The position numbers were made by a program, and so were the translations under genes. Source: Paludibacteraceae bacterium (lineage in GTDB: Bacteria > Bacteroidota > Bacteroidia > Bacteroidales > Paludibacteraceae). From it: a stretch of DNA of 49,314 nt. Positions 17,236 to 25,078 of this stretch are shown here, piece after piece (positions within the stretch are counted from its first letter, which is position 1; every line of letters begins with the position of its first letter). The stretch covers positions 1 to 49,314 of the forward strand of contig JAFWXW010000020.1 in NCBI GenBank assembly GCA_017517845.1, in the 5' to 3' direction. The notes under the pieces were generated by a model. The model saw nothing but the letters and a program-made list of their open reading frames with translations, was not told where the DNA came from and did no database searches.

Positions 17236-17277
17236 AAAAAATTAGGAATTAATAAAAGAATATATAAAATCAATATA

Positions 17278-17862
17278 ATGGACAGAGAAAAAATTGCATA
17301 TCACATTCGTGAGATATTAAAGGAGATTGGTGAGAATCCAGACAGAGAGGGACTTATAGAAACCCCTACTCGTGTGGCACGCATGTATGAGGAGATATTT
17401 AGAGGCATTGGATATACCAATGCAGAAATTGCAGAAAAATATGCTAAAACATTTAATGAAGAAGAAGACCTATTTGATGCAAATGGAAACTATGTAATAG
17501 TGAAAAATATTCCTATTTTTAGTTATTGTGAACATCACATGGCACTAATGTACAACATGAAGGTGTCTGTGATTTATCGTCCTACAGACAAAATTATTGG
17601 TCTGAGCAAGATAGCACGCATTGCTACCATGGTGGGTCAAAGACTTCAACTTCAAGAACGCATTGGTACAGATATAGCAGAAATTATTCAACTTGCTACT
17701 GGTAGTGAAGATGTTGGAGTAATAATAGATGCAGAACATAGTTGTATGACAGCTCGTGGCATCAAGAAACCAGGAGCAAAAACTCGCACCACATGTTTTA
17801 AAGGAAAATTCAATAGCGACCCTATGGCTCGCAACGAAGCATTGTTATTATTAAGAAAATAA
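17278..17862 (+). CDS. folE: GTP cyclohydrolase I, type I
   Basis: 194 residues. It converts GTP to dihydroneopterin triphosphate, the precursor for both folate and queuosine. Motifs: [23 protein letters not shown], the zinc and active-site block [33 protein letters not shown], and [22 protein letters not shown]. Position after queD-queE indicates that it feeds the 7-deazaguanine pathway; queC, which makes preQ0, is not in the window. Confidence 0.96.
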   Translation: MDREKIAYHIREILKEIGENPDREGLIETPTRVARMYEEIFRGIGYTNAEIAEKYAKTFNEEEDLFDANGNYVIVKNIPIFSYCEHHMALMYNMKVSVIYRPTDKIIGLSKIARIATMVGQRLQLQERIGTDIAEIIQLATGSEDVGVIIDAEHSCMTARGIKKPGAKTRTTCFKGKFNSDPMARNEALLLLRK

Positions 17863-17864
17863 AG

Positions 17865-18434
17865 GTGAAAAAGAGTATTTTATATATTATAATAGGTATT
17901 TTGGCACTTATCTCAGCCACAAGTTGCGTGAAACACAGCCCAAAACCACGAGGATATTTCAGAATTGAACTAAAAGATAAGGAATATTCTAGAAGTGATT
18001 CTACCCTACCTTATAGTTTTGAATATCCCAAAAATTTGTCGCTTATTATTCCTAGTAAACAAGACAAGGAATGGTTTGATATTGTTTATCCACGCTATAA
18101 CGCCAGAATTTATTTTAGCTATAAACCTGTAAATAAGAACTTTAGAGAAATATCTGAAGACTCTCGCAACTTTGTGTACAAACACGCATTTAAGGCAGAT
18201 GCCATAAGCGAACAGTTTTATGCCAATGAAGAAAATAAAACATACGGCATCCTTTATGAAATAAAAGGCAATACTGCTTCTGCTGTGCAATTTGTGTTAA
18301 CTGATAGCGTAAATCACTTTTTGCGCGGAGCGTTGTACTTTAATAATAGGCCAAATAAAGACTCTATCGCCCCTGTAGTGGATTATATTACAGAAGATAT
18401 AGTAAAAATAATGGAAACTACTCGCTGGAAATAA
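17865..18434 (+). CDS. gldD: Gliding motility lipoprotein GldD
   Basis: 189 residues with a GTG start three bases after the folE stop. Lipoprotein signal peptide with lipobox ISATSC, Cys21 being the lipidated residue, followed by PKPRGYFRIELKDKEY, the hallmark of GldD. In flavobacteria GldD is needed for gliding; in many Bacteroidales that do not glide it is retained as a periplasmic/inner-membrane lipoprotein of unclear role. Its stop overlaps the next ATG by one base (TAATG). Confidence 0.9.
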   Translation: MKKSILYIIIGILALISATSCVKHSPKPRGYFRIELKDKEYSRSDSTLPYSFEYPKNLSLIIPSKQDKEWFDIVYPRYNARIYFSYKPVNKNFREISEDSRNFVYKHAFKADAISEQFYANEENKTYGILYEIKGNTASAVQFVLTDSVNHFLRGALYFNNRPNKDSIAPVVDYITEDIVKIMETTRWK

Positions 18435-19015
18435 TGCTTATTTTTAGAGAACATATTGACGATACAGAACTGATTATCTGGCGAATAGATGAATCTTTGG
18501 AAGAACTTCTAGAGATTTCTCTACATCATTATGACCACGAATTAGAGGGAATTTCCAACATAACACGCCAAAAAGAGAGAATTATTTCTAGACTTCTGCT
18601 AGAAATGATTGTGGGAAGAAAAGTTGAAGTTAAATATGAGGATTCTGGCAAACCTTTTTGCGATGGAGTGCATTTTTCTATCTCTCATACCAAAAATTAT
18701 GTAGCAGTAATTGTAGGAAAAACTGTTATGGGAGTTGATATTGAGTTTAAAAATGATAGGATTTTTAGGGTTACAGAGAAATTTATGCATCAAGACGAGC
18801 TAAAAACTCTATCTGAATGCACCGAAAAACAAAAATTTGCCCTACTCTGTTGGTGTGCCAAAGAAACTGTCTTTAAAATGATAGATGAAAGTGGTGTTGA
18901 TTTTGCAGAAATGAACTGTAAAATAGGGTCTGATAAAATAATTTTAAGTTATAAAAATGCCGATTTCATCCTAAAATATATGGATTTCACTGATTTTTTC
19001 GTGGTTTTTAGTTAA
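18434..19015 (+). CDS. 4'-phosphopantetheinyl transferase superfamily protein (Sfp-type)
   Basis: 193 residues. It transfers the phosphopantetheine arm of CoA to a carrier protein. Motifs in order: KPFCDGVHFSISHTKNYVAVI, the Mg-binding GVDIEF, and CWCAKETVFKM (WxxKE). The size suits an Sfp/HetI/AcpT-like enzyme rather than the shorter AcpS. The target carrier is not in the window. It is translationally coupled to gldD, a pairing that I believe recurs in Bacteroidetes. Confidence 0.9.
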   Translation: MLIFREHIDDTELIIWRIDESLEELLEISLHHYDHELEGISNITRQKERIISRLLLEMIVGRKVEVKYEDSGKPFCDGVHFSISHTKNYVAVIVGKTVMGVDIEFKNDRIFRVTEKFMHQDELKTLSECTEKQKFALLCWCAKETVFKMIDESGVDFAEMNCKIGSDKIILSYKNADFILKYMDFTDFFVVFS

Positions 19016-19049
19016 AATGCAATTTTTATCAAAAAAAGTTCGATAAAAA

Positions 19050-19081
19050 TTTGCAAGAACAAAAAAATCATCATATCTTTG
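19050..19081 (+). promoter_or_regulatory. tRNA-Asp promoter (TTTG - 20 - TATCTTTG)
   Basis: TTTG at 19050-19053 and TATCTTTG at 19074-19081 with exactly 20 bases between. Confidence 0.8.
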
Positions 19082-19121
19082 CATCGCAATTAAGGGAAAC
19101 ACCTAATGCAAAACAAAACCT

Positions 19122-19195
19122 GGTGCGGTAGTTCAGTTGGTTAGAATATCGGCCTGTCACGCCGGAGGTCGCGGGTTCAAGTCCCGTCCGCACCG
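19122..19195 (+). tRNA. tRNA-Asp (anticodon GTC)
   Basis: Acceptor GGTGCGG/CCGCACC with discriminator G, D-arm AGTTCAGTTGGTTAGAAT, anticodon stem CGGC..GCCG with loop CTGTCAC, T-arm CGCGGGTTCAAGTCCCG. CCA is not encoded. Confidence 0.97.
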
Positions 19196-19197
19196 CA

Positions 19198-19230
19198 AGA
19201 GAATCTCAGAAATGAGGTTCTCTTTTTTTA
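19198..19230 (+). terminator. tRNA-Asp terminator
   Basis: Arms AGAGAATCTCA and TGAGGTTCTCT (one G-T) around GAAA, then a T-run. Confidence 0.85.
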
Positions 19231-19257
19231 TTTTATATACCTTAAGGGAGTTGAACC

Positions 19258-20148
19258 TTAATATTTTATTCGATAATAGTCTAGTAATAATTTATATTGG
19301 TCTTGAGCAGTAAAACAAGTATCACGAAGAAAACCTTTAATATTAGGCCAATTTTGTAGTCCTCTATAGTAGAACATTTTTAGTTCGTCTGTAATAATAA
19401 ATGGCACAATATTGTTTGCTAAACATTCTTTAAAAAGAATTAGACGCCCCACCCTGCCATTTCCATCTTGAAATGGGTGAATTTGCTCAAAACGATGATG
19501 AAAGTTCAACAAATCATCAAACGATTTCTGCTTTTTCGCATTATATTCCTTTAGCAACTGTTTTATATCATCTGCCACACATTCTGGCAAAGATGTTTCT
19601 ATTCCGCATACTTCATTTGGCAAACGTTTATAATCTCCTACAGCAAACCAATCCTTATTACTATCTGTTGTGCCGCTTTTTAATATAAAATGCAATTCTT
19701 TAATAAACCCTTCAGAAATTTTATCCATAGCATGCTCTATAATAAAATCAATGCATCTAAAGTGATTTACTGTTTCTATAATATCATCTACCTTTACGCC
19801 TTCGTCAGTTACGCCAATAGTATTAGTTTCAAAAATATAACGTGTTTGATCGTGCGTTAGGCGACTACCTTCTATATGATTTGAATTGTATGTCAAATCT
19901 ATCTGAGTGCGATGATAAATACTACCCTTGAGACGCATTTGTTTTTGCTCTCGCAACACTTCAAGCAATGGCATTACTTGCTCTTTATGTTTGTTTTTAA
20001 CTGGCAAAGCCGCATCTGCAGGAATATTCCATGTTTTCCCAATCAAATAAGCTCCTTCGATTTTTCCATTAGCACAATAATTACGCACGGTGCGTTCTGC
20101 TACACCATATTTATTGGCAAACATCGCCACTGAAATATATTTTTTCAT
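19258..20148 (-). CDS. Fic family protein with N-terminal helix-turn-helix
   Basis: 296 residues. Residues 1-50 form a MerR-like HTH (ISVAMFANKYGVAERTVRNYCANGKIEGAYLIGKTWNIP). TYNSNHIEGSRL near residue 90 contains S-x3-EG, the inhibitory motif whose Glu blocks the ATP site, here placed N-terminal to the catalytic core (class II arrangement). The catalytic loop HPFQDGNGRVGR lies near residue 230. It probably AMPylates a target and is autoinhibited. It is distinct from the Fic fragment at the window start. The HTH and TTGCCGATA motifs in its promoter suggest autoregulation. Confidence 0.92.
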   Translation of the reverse strand: MKKYISVAMFANKYGVAERTVRNYCANGKIEGAYLIGKTWNIPADAALPVKNKHKEQVMPLLEVLREQKQMRLKGSIYHRTQIDLTYNSNHIEGSRLTHDQTRYIFETNTIGVTDEGVKVDDIIETVNHFRCIDFIIEHAMDKISEGFIKELHFILKSGTTDSNKDWFAVGDYKRLPNEVCGIETSLPECVADDIKQLLKEYNAKKQKSFDDLLNFHHRFEQIHPFQDGNGRVGRLILFKECLANNIVPFIITDELKMFYYRGLQNWPNIKGFLRDTCFTAQDQYKLLLDYYRIKY

Positions 20149-20181
20149 ACTATCGGCAAACTTTATTAATTAATTCTCCCA

Positions 20182-20213
20182 CAAATATACAAAAACTTGC
20201 CGATATCGGCAAG
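20182..20213 (-). promoter_or_regulatory. fic promoter embedded in a palindrome
   Basis: -7 TATATTTG at 20182-20189 and CTTG at 20210-20213, 20 bases apart. The upstream element and most of the spacer lie in the 26-base palindrome at 20192-20217. A further TTGCCGATA half-site sits between promoter and ATG (minus strand, near 20151-20160). Confidence 0.65.
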
Positions 20214-20217
20214 TTTT
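20192..20217 (-). terminator. Perfect 26-base palindrome: permease terminator and possible fic operator
   Basis: The core TTGCCGATATCGGCAA is flanked by AAAAC and GTTTT. Read on the minus strand it lies 53 bases past the permease stop and is followed by TTG, consistent with a terminator. It also overlaps the fic promoter. Confidence 0.7.
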
Positions 20218-20270
20218 AAGAAGATAAAAAAAACAAATTCCATCACTTATCACATAAGTGCCAATATTTT

Positions 20271-21542
20271 CTAGAAGGCACTAAACCCTAACTCTTCTAT
20301 TGCCTTTTTCACCTCGTCTGGGGTGAAATTGCCTTTTACCAATACTGTATTGTCTTCTAAAGAAACTTCTACAGACTCCACACCTTGGATTGAAGACACT
20401 GCTTTTTCCACATTGGCTTTGCAATGGTTGCAACGCATGCCTTCTACTTTAAATTCTTGCATCTTGGTTTCGCTTGTAGAACAAGTGTCGTTTGCACATG
20501 TACAAGAAGAGCAACCACAATCGGAGTGAGAATGTCCGTGACTATGTTTTCTTACAAAGGCATTTACCAGCAGACCTATCATTACCAAGGTACAAAGACT
20601 ATTAAACGACAAGAATGAATGTGAATGTTCTACCAGTGATTGCATTTGAGTCCAAGGCATTACAAACCATTCTCTTGGCAGTAAATAATCTATTGCAAGA
20701 CCACATAAAAACGAACCTAAAACAACCGATAATAGATAAATAAACAAGGTTTTCTTGCCTAATACCTTACCTACCACCAACATAGAAGCAAAATTTACTG
20801 CAGGCCCTGCCATTAATAAAACCAAAGCAGCACCAGGCGACAAACCTTTTAACATAAGAGCTACCGCAATTGGAATAGAACCTGTAGCACATAAATACAT
20901 TGGCAAAGAAAAAAGCAATACCAACAACATACTAAGCAGAGAATTATCGGCAAACAAGGCAAAAAATTCGTTTGGCACAGCCACTGTAATAATTCCTGCC
21001 ACTACTAGACCTATAATTAGGTATTTGCCAATATCTTGCATCATTTCTACATAACCATATTTTAATGCAGAAATAAATTTACGAGCAAAACTAACTTTCT
21101 CTTTAGTTTGTGGCTTTACTTTTGCCTCTATATTTACTACTTCTTCACATTTGTTTCTGAAAATATTCACCAACGTGCCACCAAAAAGTGCAGTTAGCAG
21201 AGCAGCCACAGGACGCACAATGGCAAAAGGCAGTCCCATCAATGAATATGTAGCAATGATTGAATCTATGCCAGTTTGAGGAGTGGCTATTAAAAACGAC
21301 ACTGTTGCACCCTTTGATGCACCCTCACGACGTAGCGACATTGCAGTAGGAATCACTCCACAAGAACAAAGAGGAAGAGGTATTCCAAATAGTGTAGCCC
21401 AAAATATCGAAGCAAAATTGTCTTTTGCTAAATACCTGCTATATAATGTATTAGGCACGAATGCATGCATAATACCTGCCAAAAAGAAGCCCAACAATAA
21501 GAAAGGCGACATGGCATTGATTAGTTCTAATATTGTAATCAT
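20271..21542 (-). CDS. SO_0444-type Cu/Zn efflux permease with C-terminal HMA domain
   Basis: 423 residues. The first 330 are a DUF318/ArsP-like permease with two homologous halves; GIPLPLCSCGVIPTAMSLRREGASKGATVSFLIATPQTG and LPMYLCATGSIPIAVALMLKGLSPGAALVLLMAGPA are the paired repeat motifs. A His/Cys-rich linker (HSHGHSHSDCGCSSC) leads into a heavy-metal-associated domain with GMRCNHC near residue 365. This layout matches the SO_0444 family proposed to export copper or zinc. Metal specificity is not certain. Confidence 0.9.
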   Translation of the reverse strand: MITILELINAMSPFLLLGFFLAGIMHAFVPNTLYSRYLAKDNFASIFWATLFGIPLPLCSCGVIPTAMSLRREGASKGATVSFLIATPQTGIDSIIATYSLMGLPFAIVRPVAALLTALFGGTLVNIFRNKCEEVVNIEAKVKPQTKEKVSFARKFISALKYGYVEMMQDIGKYLIIGLVVAGIITVAVPNEFFALFADNSLLSMLLVLLFSLPMYLCATGSIPIAVALMLKGLSPGAALVLLMAGPAVNFASMLVVGKVLGKKTLFIYLLSVVLGSFLCGLAIDYLLPREWFVMPWTQMQSLVEHSHSFLSFNSLCTLVMIGLLVNAFVRKHSHGHSHSDCGCSSCTCANDTCSTSETKMQEFKVEGMRCNHCKANVEKAVSSIQGVESVEVSLEDNTVLVKGNFTPDEVKKAIEELGFSAF

Positions 21543-21567
21543 AATTTTATATTTTAAATTTTATAAA

Positions 21568-21600
21568 AAATGGAATTGTTCGTTTTGAGCAATTCCATTT
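21568..21600 (-). terminator. Terminator after yccF-like gene
   Basis: Perfect 11-base arms AAATGGAATTG/CAATTCCATTT, then on the minus strand TTTATAAAATTT. It separates the yccF operon from the permease gene. Confidence 0.75.
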
Positions 21601-21620
21601 AAGTTTTATAAATAATTCTT

Positions 21621-21992
21621 TTAAGCAAAAGTTTTGCCAAAAGGCCAAAATGCCAAAGACATTAGTTTAAAGTGTTGTTTCCCAAAAGGAATACCAATGA
21701 TAGTGATACACAAGAGAACTCCAAAGAGCAAATGAGTAAGGGCTATCACTAATCCACCTGTAAACATCCAGATTATATTAAATATACTATAAATACAACC
21801 TGTTCCAGATGGTGGAGTAACTGCTTGTTGTCCAAAAGGGACTAATGCCATAAGTCCTAACTTAAACATTTGAATACCAAATGGAATACCAATAATGGTA
21901 CAACACAATGTAATGCCAGCAGCAAAGTATTCTAACGCAACTGCCAAACCTCCAAATATAATCCAAAGTATATTGCCTAAAAAACTCATCAT
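21621..21992 (-). CDS. YccF domain-containing membrane protein
   Basis: 123 residues and four hydrophobic segments forming two YccF repeats, each with the motif TIIGIPFG-x2-x-FKL (CTIIGIPFGIQMFKLGLMALVPFG and ITIIGIPFGKQHFKLMSLAFWPFG). It is an inner-membrane protein of unknown function. A second ATG three bases inside is equally possible. It lies two bases downstream of the 64-residue membrane protein gene, implying one operon. Confidence 0.88.
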   Translation of the reverse strand: MMSFLGNILWIIFGGLAVALEYFAAGITLCCTIIGIPFGIQMFKLGLMALVPFGQQAVTPPSGTGCIYSIFNIIWMFTGGLVIALTHLLFGVLLCITIIGIPFGKQHFKLMSLAFWPFGKTFA

Positions 21993-21994
21993 TA

Positions 21995-22189
21995 TTATTT
22001 ATTTTCTTTATCTTTTTCTGAATTTTCACCCAAGCTACAAGCCGCTAAACAAGTTACAGCTAGAGCCAACAAGTAAGCAGCCTCATTTACAGCTATTTTC
22101 TCCATTCCAAGTAAAGTTAATGTACCTAAACCCAATCCTAAGGCTACACATCTAAACACCAATAAAGGTAATTTCTTATCAAATTTCAT
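21995..22189 (-). CDS. Small membrane protein, unknown function
   Basis: 64 residues: a basic start (MKFDKK), two hydrophobic stretches (LPLLVFRCVALGLGLGTLTLLG and AAYLLALAVTCLAACSLG), then a charged tail EKDKENK. No family recognised. A TATCTTTG promoter box lies 27 bases upstream, and yccF follows after two bases, so it is the first gene of that operon. Confidence 0.7.
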   Translation of the reverse strand: MKFDKKLPLLVFRCVALGLGLGTLTLLGMEKIAVNEAAYLLALAVTCLAACSLGENSEKDKENK

Positions 22190-22215
22190 AGTTCAATAGT
22201 TTAAAAATTCGACTA

Positions 22216-22223
22216 CAAAGATA
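22216..22223 (-). promoter_or_regulatory. -7 box TATCTTTG for the small membrane protein-yccF operon
   Basis: Exact TAnnTTTG match at a suitable distance. No -33 element seen. Confidence 0.55.
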
Positions 22224-22309
22224 CGGATTTTTGGTAAAATATGGAGAGAATTTCTTTACTTTTGTTCCGCTTTAAACTTATACCCACTTCCCTGCTTTAA
22301 CTAAGGTGA

Positions 22310-22702
22310 TTACAACACATCTGCAATTTCGGCTTCATCGTATTTACCAAACCATTCTTTAAGTTTTGCCTTGGCTTGTGCTTCAATTTCTGGTGAAATA
22401 CATTTTGCAACAGCAAGTATTGCTCCAGCAATAGCAGCCACGTCGTCTGTATAACCAACAGCAGGTACAAAATCTGGAATCATGTCTAATGGCACAATAA
22501 AATAACCTAAAGCCCCTATTATCATTGCTTTATACTTTTTTGGAGTAGAATCACTTATCAAAACATAATAAAGCAACAACACCATATAAACTGTTTTCAA
22601 ACCAGCCTTTTTAGCTACATTACCTATCTTCTTCCAAAGACCATCTTCTGAGTAATTTTTCTCATACTTAACTAGATCTTCTGTTTTAATTTCTTTTTCC
22701 AT
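22310..22702 (-). CDS. DUF1232 (YkvA-like) membrane protein
   Basis: 130 residues. The DUF1232 signature is complete: YYVLISDSTPKKYKAMIIGALGYFIVPLDMIPDFVPAVGYTDDVAAIAGAI, a pair of membrane segments with a conserved PxDxIPD turn. The ends are charged and cytoplasmic. Function unknown. It is last in the row of minus-strand island genes and is separated from the ribbon gene before it by a terminator-like hairpin at 22821-22856, so it may be an ordinary chromosomal gene rather than part of the island. Confidence 0.88.
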   Translation of the reverse strand: MEKEIKTEDLVKYEKNYSEDGLWKKIGNVAKKAGLKTVYMVLLLYYVLISDSTPKKYKAMIIGALGYFIVPLDMIPDFVPAVGYTDDVAAIAGAILAVAKCISPEIEAQAKAKLKEWFGKYDEAEIADVL

Positions 22703-22820
22703 AATATTAAAGTTTTAAGAGTTTTACTTATTTTTATTTCCCACCTGTTTGATATAACAAAAATCTTTTCATTGCCTATATGTGAGACTGTGAGAAATGT
22801 TTTCAATTTATAAAGATAAC

Positions 22821-22856
22821 AAAACCTAGCCAATTTAGCAATGTTTTTGAGGTTTT
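22821..22856 (-). terminator. Island-type hairpin after the zinc-ribbon gene
   Basis: Outer arms AAAACCT (22821-22827) and AGGTTTT (22850-22856) around a partly paired interior containing GCCAATTTAGC. It is a decayed relative of the AAACCTTGC hairpins at 26423, 27501 and 35833. On the minus strand the stem is followed by GTTATCTTTATAAATT. Confidence 0.5.
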
Positions 22857-22872
22857 AATATAATTCTTCGTA

Positions 22873-23016
22873 TTAGAATTCATCATCTTCTTCAAAATCA
22901 TCATCTGGGATTACACTACAAGGCCATGTTTTTCCACAATCAGGACACTCGTATTCCACCCCATTACAGTAAGCATTTTCACTTCCACAAAATGGGCAAT
23001 CAGTATTTAGAATCAT
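22873..23016 (-). CDS. Tiny six-cysteine zinc-ribbon protein, paralogue 1
   Basis: 47 residues: two CxxC knuckles, CPFC (Cys7, Cys10) and CPDC (Cys24, Cys27), plus Cys17 and Cys33, then an acidic tail PDDDFEEDDEF. This is a rubredoxin/zinc-ribbon layout that should bind one Zn2+ (or Fe). The spacing of all six cysteines is identical in the paralogues at 24709-24864 and 36316-36471, and all three share VIPDD after Cys33. It lies 28 bases after the 61-residue gene. Function unknown; perhaps an adaptor or nucleic-acid-binding subunit. Confidence 0.8.
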   Translation of the reverse strand: MILNTDCPFCGSENAYCNGVEYECPDCGKTWPCSVIPDDDFEEDDEF

Positions 23017-23044
23017 AAGTTAATTTTTAAAGTTAATAACTAAT

Positions 23045-23230
23045 CTATTTCTTTGAAAGAGCTTCTATTGCTTTTCCTACGGTCTTAATAGTGGCGGTTC
23101 CCACTGCAACTGTTGCCAATGCCAATGTTGCAATTGTTCCTTTTGGATTCTTTTCAAATATCTCAGTAATTTTGCTAATTCCAGATGCGGTTCCTGAAAC
23201 TAAATCCATTTTTGATTTTTCTAATTCCAT
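23045..23230 (-). CDS. Small Gly/Ala/Thr-rich protein with one likely membrane segment
   Basis: 61 residues. A charged start MELEKSKMDL, then KGTIATLALATVAVGTATIKTVGKAIEALSKK, a small-residue-rich hydrophobic stretch of about 18 residues with a basic end. This could be a single membrane helix of the glycine-zipper kind. No family recognised. It lies between the 128-residue membrane protein gene and the zinc-ribbon gene at one end of the island. Confidence 0.65.
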   Translation of the reverse strand: MELEKSKMDLVSGTASGISKITEIFEKNPKGTIATLALATVAVGTATIKTVGKAIEALSKK

Positions 23231-23273
23231 AATGACTAAATTTTTAATTAAACTATTCCAAGTGTAAACATCA

Positions 23274-23660
23274 TTATCCTTTCTCCATTATAACAGAACC
23301 ATCTTTATTAAAGGTAATTTTTTTAAATCCTGCCGCAATAGCAAGACCACTCAATAACCCTCCAACTAATATCGCCAATTCTGCTGTAGAAACAACAATA
23401 GTCGCTGTACCAATAGTTGCTGTTAATCCAGCTGCTGTTGCTCCTGCTATTAAAGAAGCTCCTCCTGTAAATGGTGCTGCTATAATTGAACCTAAGGCAA
23501 TAGCTGACACACCTAATAAGGATCCCGCTAAGATCTTTTTCTTCTTTGCTTTTGAGCGCATTTTTTGAGCTAAAGGTCCTTCTACTCTAATTTTATCTAC
23601 ATTTTTGTTTTTTAGAACTTCTTCTAGTTCTTTTTCTGTTGTAACTGTTACTGTTTTCAT
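23274..23660 (-). CDS. Small membrane protein with VTVTT N-domain and Gly/Ala-rich core, paralogue 1
   Basis: 128 residues in three parts: a cytoplasmic-looking start (VTVTTEKELEEVLKNKNVDKIRVEGPLAQKMRSKAKKKK); a hydrophobic Gly/Ala/Thr core of about 70 residues that could form two or three helices; and a short beta-like end (ITFNKDGSVIMEKG). The paralogue at 35866-36255 keeps all three parts (VTVTTKNELDEALKNKNVNRIRVEGSLANEMRAKAKK; IKFNPDGTVSIERN). No family recognised; a pore-forming or membrane-anchoring subunit is one possibility. A conserved AACCTAAAAAATAA leader precedes both ATGs. Confidence 0.75.
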   Translation of the reverse strand: MKTVTVTTEKELEEVLKNKNVDKIRVEGPLAQKMRSKAKKKKILAGSLLGVSAIALGSIIAAPFTGGASLIAGATAAGLTATIGTATIVVSTAELAILVGGLLSGLAIAAGFKKITFNKDGSVIMEKG

Positions 23661-23800
23661 ATTATTATTTTTTAGGGTTATTATAATCTTTATTATATAT
23701 ATTTGCGATACGTAAACAAAATAAGTGCGGAGCTTTTTTATTTACAATTTTAATAATGCAGGTAGACTCACTTTTACACTCATCTACCCACATTACTTTT

Positions 23801-23953
23801 TTAGTAAAAGATTTTCCAATCTTTAGGAAATTTTGGTTCTTTTGTTTTTGGAAATCCACCTCTACCTCTGCCACTAGGCATATCTGGTGATGAAGGAGTT
23901 CTTCTTAAACTCGCAATAAGAGATTTCAATACTTCTAAATTTGGAATATACAT
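23801..23953 (-). CDS. Possible 50-residue small protein
   Basis: ATG at 23953, 18 bases after the UDG-like gene stop, giving a Pro/Gly/Lys/Arg-rich peptide containing MPSGRGRGGFPKTKEPKFPKDW. The overlapping frame at 23665-23874 needs a GTG start and is less likely. Spacing fits an operon member, and the sequence is not low-complexity AT translation, but there is no homologue in the window to support it. Confidence 0.4.
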   Translation of the reverse strand: MYIPNLEVLKSLIASLRRTPSSPDMPSGRGRGGFPKTKEPKFPKDWKIFY

Positions 23954-23971
23954 AAGCAACTTACTTAAAAA

Positions 23972-24685
23972 TTACATACTAAACTTTTTAATCATTTCCA
24001 AAATTACACCGATATGTTCTTTTTCTGGTTTGCCTTGAGGATGCACACTACCAATAAAGTAGGTTTCTCCAATTTTGTAAACATAAACCATATAGTTAGA
24101 ATCGTTCCAAAATTTACTATCTACTATATCAAGATTTATCGTACCAAATTCGTCGCTTCCAGCTAACTTGCATACGAAGTCTGCATACCAATCAGGGCCA
24201 TTGAGTAGAACCACAAATTTAGGTTTAAATACTTCCAACTCTACTTTCAGTATTTCTAAACAGGTTTCAAACTGAACTTCACGCAATTTGTAACTTGGAT
24301 TTCCACCTCCAGTAGGTGAAAGTTTGTATAGGTTTGACCAAACAATATGCTTAAACCAACCTTTCTCGTCTTTTGATAACAGCTGAGCAATAGATTTAAC
24401 CACGCGCCAAAAGGCAGATTTTTTATCATATCGCTCTGTTTCCACCCATTTCACTTGGTCATCGCACATGTATATCTGATTTGGCGAGCCAACAGTAAAC
24501 ATTCCTTCTGTATTTCTGTCACCTTGCGCCTTCCAATCATTTACAGCTCTACCCATAAACATTATACCACCCTCTTGGTAATCCTCACCCCACTGAGCAC
24601 AAAATGTTTCGTACTCAAGGTGTGGGTCTATTAAAGCCAATTGCTTATAGAGCGGAAATAATAGATTTTTTAATTTATTATTCAT
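23972..24685 (-). CDS. Divergent uracil-DNA-glycosylase-superfamily-like protein 1
   Basis: 237 residues. UDG-fold landmarks appear in order: a first strand and loop IMFMGRAVNDW (residues 41-51, in place of the usual GxxP/GEAPG loop), FKHIVWSNLYKLSP (111-124), LEVFKPKFVVLLNGPDWY (150-167), and a late YFIGSVHPQGK with His215, comparable to the HPS motif that contacts DNA. It lacks the classical catalytic loop, so base excision activity is uncertain. It shares the KPxxVxLLxGP block with the gene at 27539-28261. A zinc-ribbon gene lies 23 bases upstream. Confidence 0.6.
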   Translation of the reverse strand: MNNKLKNLLFPLYKQLALIDPHLEYETFCAQWGEDYQEGGIMFMGRAVNDWKAQGDRNTEGMFTVGSPNQIYMCDDQVKWVETERYDKKSAFWRVVKSIAQLLSKDEKGWFKHIVWSNLYKLSPTGGGNPSYKLREVQFETCLEILKVELEVFKPKFVVLLNGPDWYADFVCKLAGSDEFGTINLDIVDSKFWNDSNYMVYVYKIGETYFIGSVHPQGKPEKEHIGVILEMIKKFSM

Positions 24686-24708
24686 TGTAACAAATCTTTT
24701 AATTAAAA

Positions 24709-24864
24709 TTAATCATCAATATCATCCCAATCGTCTGCTTCATAAGCATCATCTGGAATTACATCACAATCCCAGGTTGCATCACAATCTGGACATTCAT
24801 AAATAGAACCATCGCAATAAGCGCTATCACCGCCACAATATGGGCAATCTACATTAAAACTCAT
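24709..24864 (-). CDS. Tiny six-cysteine zinc-ribbon protein, paralogue 2
   Basis: 51 residues: CPYCGG, Cys17, CPDC, Cys33, then VIPDDAYEADDWDDIDD. Spacing of the cysteines (7, 10, 17, 24, 27, 33) is the same as in the other two copies, and it is nearly identical over residues 1-40 to the copy at 36316. It is 23 bases upstream of a UDG-like gene and is probably the first gene of a six-gene transcript running down to 22873. Confidence 0.85.
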   Translation of the reverse strand: MSFNVDCPYCGGDSAYCDGSIYECPDCDATWDCDVIPDDAYEADDWDDIDD

Positions 24865-24984
24865 AGTATAAAAAATTTAAGTTAATAATTAAACATTTTA
24901 GCAATTTCTATAATAACGTTATTTCTTTATTGCTTCTGCAAAGTTGAGGATTTGTTTTTGCATGGCAATTTTTTTTAAGCCTCT

Positions 24985-25006
24985 AAAATCCCCGTACGGG
25001 GATTTT
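24985..25006. repeat. Perfect 22-base palindrome
   Basis: AAAATCCCCG then TA then CGGGGATTTT. It lies between the terminator of the gene at 25079 and the zinc-ribbon gene, and could be a second terminator or an operator for the operon starting at 24864. Confidence 0.7.
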
Positions 25007-25033
25007 TACCCATATCATTAGATTTCCCATAAA

Positions 25034-25062
25034 AAATCCCAATGGTTCTACCATCGGGATTT
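25034..25062 (-). terminator. Terminator of the 429-residue UDG-like gene
   Basis: Twelve-base arms with one mismatch (AAATCCCAATGG/CCATCGGGATTT), followed on the minus strand by a T-run and 17 bases past the stop codon. Confidence 0.75.
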
Positions 25063-25078
25063 ATATGATTTAACACCA

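Noticed and set aside
23665-23874. 69-residue minus-strand frame upstream of the VTVTT protein
   Set aside because: It needs a GTG start and overlaps the more plausible ATG-started 50-residue frame; its second half looks like AT-rich non-coding leader.
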